Below are positions 62,501 to 64,000 of a DNA stretch of 64,000 nucleotides, piece by piece. How positions within the stretch are numbered: the first letter of the stretch is position 1; each line of letters starts with the position of its first letter. The DNA comes from Thermoguttaceae bacterium. GTDB taxonomy: Bacteria; Planctomycetota; Planctomycetia; Pirellulales; Thermoguttaceae. The position numbers were made by a program, and so were the translations under genes. The notes beneath the pieces are model-generated. The model did not search any database and had not been told where the DNA came from. It was given only the letters and a program-made list of their open reading frames with translations. The DNA lies in NCBI GenBank assembly GCA_017939795.1, contig JAGBAA010000136.1:23751-87750 (forward strand), given 5' to 3'.

Positions 62501-64000
62501 AAATATTTACTGGCATGGAAAAGGATTTGTTGGGACCCTGGATCTTTCCGCCTGTACCGCCCTGACGACTCTTTCCTGCAGCTCGAATGCCCTCACGTCC
62601 CTTAATGTGAGTCAAAATACCGCCCTGACGACTCTTTCCTGCAGCTCGAATGCCCTCACGTCCCTTGATGTGAGTCAAAATACCGCCCTGACGACTCTTT
62701 CCTGCAGCGCGAATGCCCTCACGTCCCTTGATGTGAGGCAGAATGCCGCGCTGAAAAGTCTTGATTGCCGTTCCTGTTCTCTCACCGCCCTTGACGTGAG
62801 CCGGAATTCAGCGTTGACCTGGATCGACTGTTCCTATAATTCGTTCACGGCTCTCGATGTGAGCCAGAATACCGCTCTGTCCGTGCTTGATTGCGGATTT
62901 AATGCTATTGAAGTACTTGATGTGAGTCGGAATCCCCTGCTGACCACTATTTCCTGCTCTTCCAATGCCCTCACGTCCCTCGATGTGAGCCGGAATACCG
63001 CTCTGACCAACCTTTACTGTCATTCCAACTCTCTTATGTCTCTTGATCTGAGCCGAAATACGGCACTGGTCCGGATCACTTGCGGTTCCAATGATCTCAC
63101 GTCCCTTGATGTGAGCCAGAATACCGCATTGACGCTTCTTGCCTGCTATTCCAACGCACTCACGACTCTTGATCTGAGGCAGAATCCCTTGCTGACGGAG
63201 CTTTCCTGCTACAGCAACCCGGATCTGGAGTGTATTTGGGTCGCGGATGAGACCATTGGCAAACTGGAAATATACGCGGGCAATCAATGGACCTACTCCA
63301 ATCAAAATGGTACGCTGCTGGAAACGAACAGCTACTATCGTCACGTTCTGACGGAGCTTCCTGTCATCGCGTCTGCTCCGAATGGTCGTCAGACCTGTTT
63401 CATTATTTCCGAAACGTATAAATTTTCGATCCCGGTCCCCGAACTTTCGGTGACGCAGAGTGGAAGGGACACGATCTCTGTGGTGATCGGAGAAGTCGCC
63501 AATGCGGGAGGATATACGCTGGAATACTCGGCGGATCCCAATTTCATGAACGCCCAGACGCTGACGTTTACTGCCTCCGGTACGCAAACCATCAGGGGGT
63601 TGAGTGGAAACACGAAATATTTCCTCCGTGTAAAAGCGAACGGCACGGGGTTCTACTCAGATTCCGACTGGTCTATGACCGTGAGTGCCGCAACGGAAGC
63701 GACTGTGCTTTCTGCTCCGACGCTGACCGCTTCGGCCTCCGGCTCGCACTCCGTCACGCTGACGGTCGGGAATGTCGCGAACGCCTCGGGGTACACGCTG
63801 GAATACTCGGAAAACGCAGAGTTCACGAACGCGAAAACGCGGACGTTCACCGCCTCCGGGACGCAGAGCATCGCGGACCTGAACGCGAACACGATGTACT
63901 TCTTCCGCGTCAAGTCGGTGGGTACGGGAACTTACTCAGACTCCGAGTGGTCCTCGACGGCGAACGCGCAAACAGAAACGATCCCGCTCATTGCTCCGAC
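59538..64000 (+). CDS. Giant exported protein: IdeS/Mac-like cysteine peptidase, leucine-rich repeats and Fn3 domains (3' incomplete)
   Basis: The frame runs from ATG 59538 to the window edge, at least 1487 codons without a stop. The N-terminus contains LKFESLEERRLLSA (about residues 15-28), the planctomycete N-terminal sorting motif. Residues about 240-500 resemble the IdeS/Mac (C66) cysteine peptidases: the catalytic Cys is likely C296 in DCNMCWAAASANML, the His H426 in TSGHALTLYGY, and D454 in LIVADSNDR. A CARDB-like Ig domain follows (to about 640). Then two ~80-residue YDETE..FLEQTDA blocks each lead into leucine-rich repeats, the second set (about 995-1235) in 21-residue units. At least three Fn3 domains (PTLTASASGSHSV type) separate or follow them. 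It is probably a surface protease or adhesin. Confidence 0.75.
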   Translation, partial: MTYTKYSESRRRALKFESLEERRLLSAVPLSSGELLELAAKYSLPELAEDAEDLNTVVLDLAQGDSQAELQAAVADAAASHRSELIVIRTADGADTIELESAVRISLQENVSGSLAIVSLGSSTLKLSASAEFAVQIDSGSVSFGGVTFVGMSDQTAMPKELLRYSPSAHVYAEGVSFLLKEADAPESAVWAEIGNCSATVQDISEADENTPDGSMLEIIPETVSETAAVSKETVPASWTGEVWLGGTQWAYLTGIEALDAEEAQSVIYTAVMKKDDYVDADKEDPYSGGVDCNMCWAAASANMLDYSGWGDIYPQGNHSTVADAIFTELYREYFQNAGGNIENALRWFFTGDYGVSDPENYLKDAGNTIEGFYSLEELASVYRFADCTDVTPGVMQEMVRNLELENAVGAAVGGYDANGNRTSGHALTLYGYVYDTAYSVDELERYTGLIVADSNDRTDKLTTYTITYDAAAGKYHFPHEDIEYGGKSGYLECFSFLSTPENTHAPGELVPFIPQDYGWSDCLFVQSGAGSTVPADHLPEGSDVCVSFSVINRSVLPSGVFSCKVTIDGGELSAPISKTYSYRSIDQRYFYCTSDKNFGQFAPGTYTLTLQIDSGNAVDEYDEANNTVVRTFTVGEPEVSDDSIYDETEWNQFRAFLEQTDANGVKNGTKLDPAYEADKTATWSGITWKEIDGVKFAEDIHWGDLGSLDLAGKLDLSGCASLETLVLFAGIDELDLRGCSALKNVWLEQNDFTFLNLSAQNTLQELILEEDDLETVLLSEEVLGKLLILIDPMNPSWQYSEGAGTLTEDGIFTPASLPFTAFNANGTRSIAFQSSSLSAPMLAAAASGSDSVTVTVGNVPNAEGYTLEYAAASDFTNAQTLSFTASGEQTISGLAKNTTYFFRVKAEGSDPWSDSPWSETQSVTTERVLLFPGYDETECLQIQAFLEQTDADGVKNGTKLNSAYDADDPATWSNIIWKTVDGVERIGNIYWHGKGFVGTLDLSACTALTTLSCSSNALTSLNVSQNTALTTLSCSSNALTSLDVSQNTALTTLSCSANALTSLDVRQNAALKSLDCRSCSLTALDVSRNSALTWIDCSYNSFTALDVSQNTALSVLDCGFNAIEVLDVSRNPLLTTISCSSNALTSLDVSRNTALTNLYCHSNSLMSLDLSRNTALVRITCGSNDLTSLDVSQNTALTLLACYSNALTTLDLRQNPLLTELSCYSNPDLECIWVADETIGKLEIYAGNQWTYSNQNGTLLETNSYYRHVLTELPVIASAPNGRQTCFIISETYKFSIPVPELSVTQSGRDTISVVIGEVANAGGYTLEYSADPNFMNAQTLTFTASGTQTIRGLSGNTKYFLRVKANGTGFYSDSDWSMTVSAATEATVLSAPTLTASASGSHSVTLTVGNVANASGYTLEYSENAEFTNAKTRTFTASGTQSIADLNANTMYFFRVKSVGTGTYSDSEWSSTANAQTETIPLIAP
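62556..62750 (+). repeat. 63-bp tandem repeats encoding leucine-rich repeats
   Basis: Three adjacent 63-bp units begin at 62556, 62619 and 62682 and differ at only a few bases. They encode 21-residue repeats of the TALTTLSCSSNALTSLDVSQ type. Further diverged units continue to about 63240. They are coding, in frame, and are not a CRISPR array. Confidence 0.9.

Noticed and set aside
62556..63240. Regular repeats resembling a CRISPR array
   Set aside because: The units abut without unique spacers, are in frame, and encode leucine-rich repeats.

Overview
The window looks like a chromosomal segment of a planctomycete, probably of the Pirellulales type. The evidence is a DUF1559 pseudopilin-like protein, a PEP-CTERM-anchored beta-strand repeat protein, a secreted protein with the planctomycete N-terminal FESLEERRLLSA box, a planctomycete-type sigma factor, a haem/propeller protein resembling hydrazine synthase alpha, Tat-exported Gfo/Idh oxidoreductases and phosphatases, and a bacterial topoisomerase VI B subunit. 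No rRNA, tRNA, CRISPR array, prophage or insertion sequence was seen. The content reads as ordinary chromosome with lineage-specific surface proteins.

Layout. 1-5 kb: a 5'-incomplete sigma factor gene converges on a cmk-plsC-DUF4261 cluster; upstream of that cluster is a GlmU-like nucleotidyltransferase. 5-12 kb: a 59-codon membrane protein gene, a squalene-cyclase-fold membrane protein, an FAH-family hydrolase and dnaE. 12-17 kb: a 1300-residue PEP-CTERM beta-strand repeat protein behind a DUF1559 gene. 18-27 kb (mostly +): family 4 uracil-DNA glycosylase, two exported metallophosphoesterases, a TPR protein, rpsT, coaD and top6B without an adjacent top6A. 27-35 kb (-): a Gfo/Idh oxidoreductase, then a flagellar export and rotor block read as fliF-fliG fusion, fliH, fliI, fliJ, preceded by an alpha/beta-hydrolase-like gene. 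35-37 kb (+): hisI-hisG. 37-50 kb (-): two Sel1-repeat proteins, a di-haem propeller protein, a phosphodiesterase-like protein, a double alpha/beta-hydrolase and a large DUF11-type surface protein. 50-59 kb (+): a fused homocysteine methyltransferase/MTHFR, VanZ, inositol monophosphatase, an NAD epimerase, an ROK kinase fused to an Mth938-like domain, 3-hydroxyacyl-CoA dehydrogenase and GltS. 59.5-64 kb (+): a giant exported protein with an IdeS/Mac-like cysteine peptidase domain, leucine-rich repeats and Fn3 domains, cut by the window end.

How the genes work together: core information processing (sigma factor, dnaE, top6B, rpsT, udg), precursor supply (cmk, coaD, hisIG, one-carbon/methionine), motility (fliF/G-H-I-J) and a rich exported proteome. 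Shine-Dalgarno sites are visible before many genes, and several promoters share TTGACA-like -35 boxes, a 16-17 bp spacer and a TAAAAT/TATAAT -10 box, often preceded by GG.

The points most worth a second look are the natural FliF-FliG fusion, the IdeS-like peptidase/LRR giant, the ROK-Mth938 fusion, the lone top6B, a hydrolase lacking its nucleophilic serine, and a conserved-looking 59-residue membrane protein. All assignments are by reading motifs; no database search was run.
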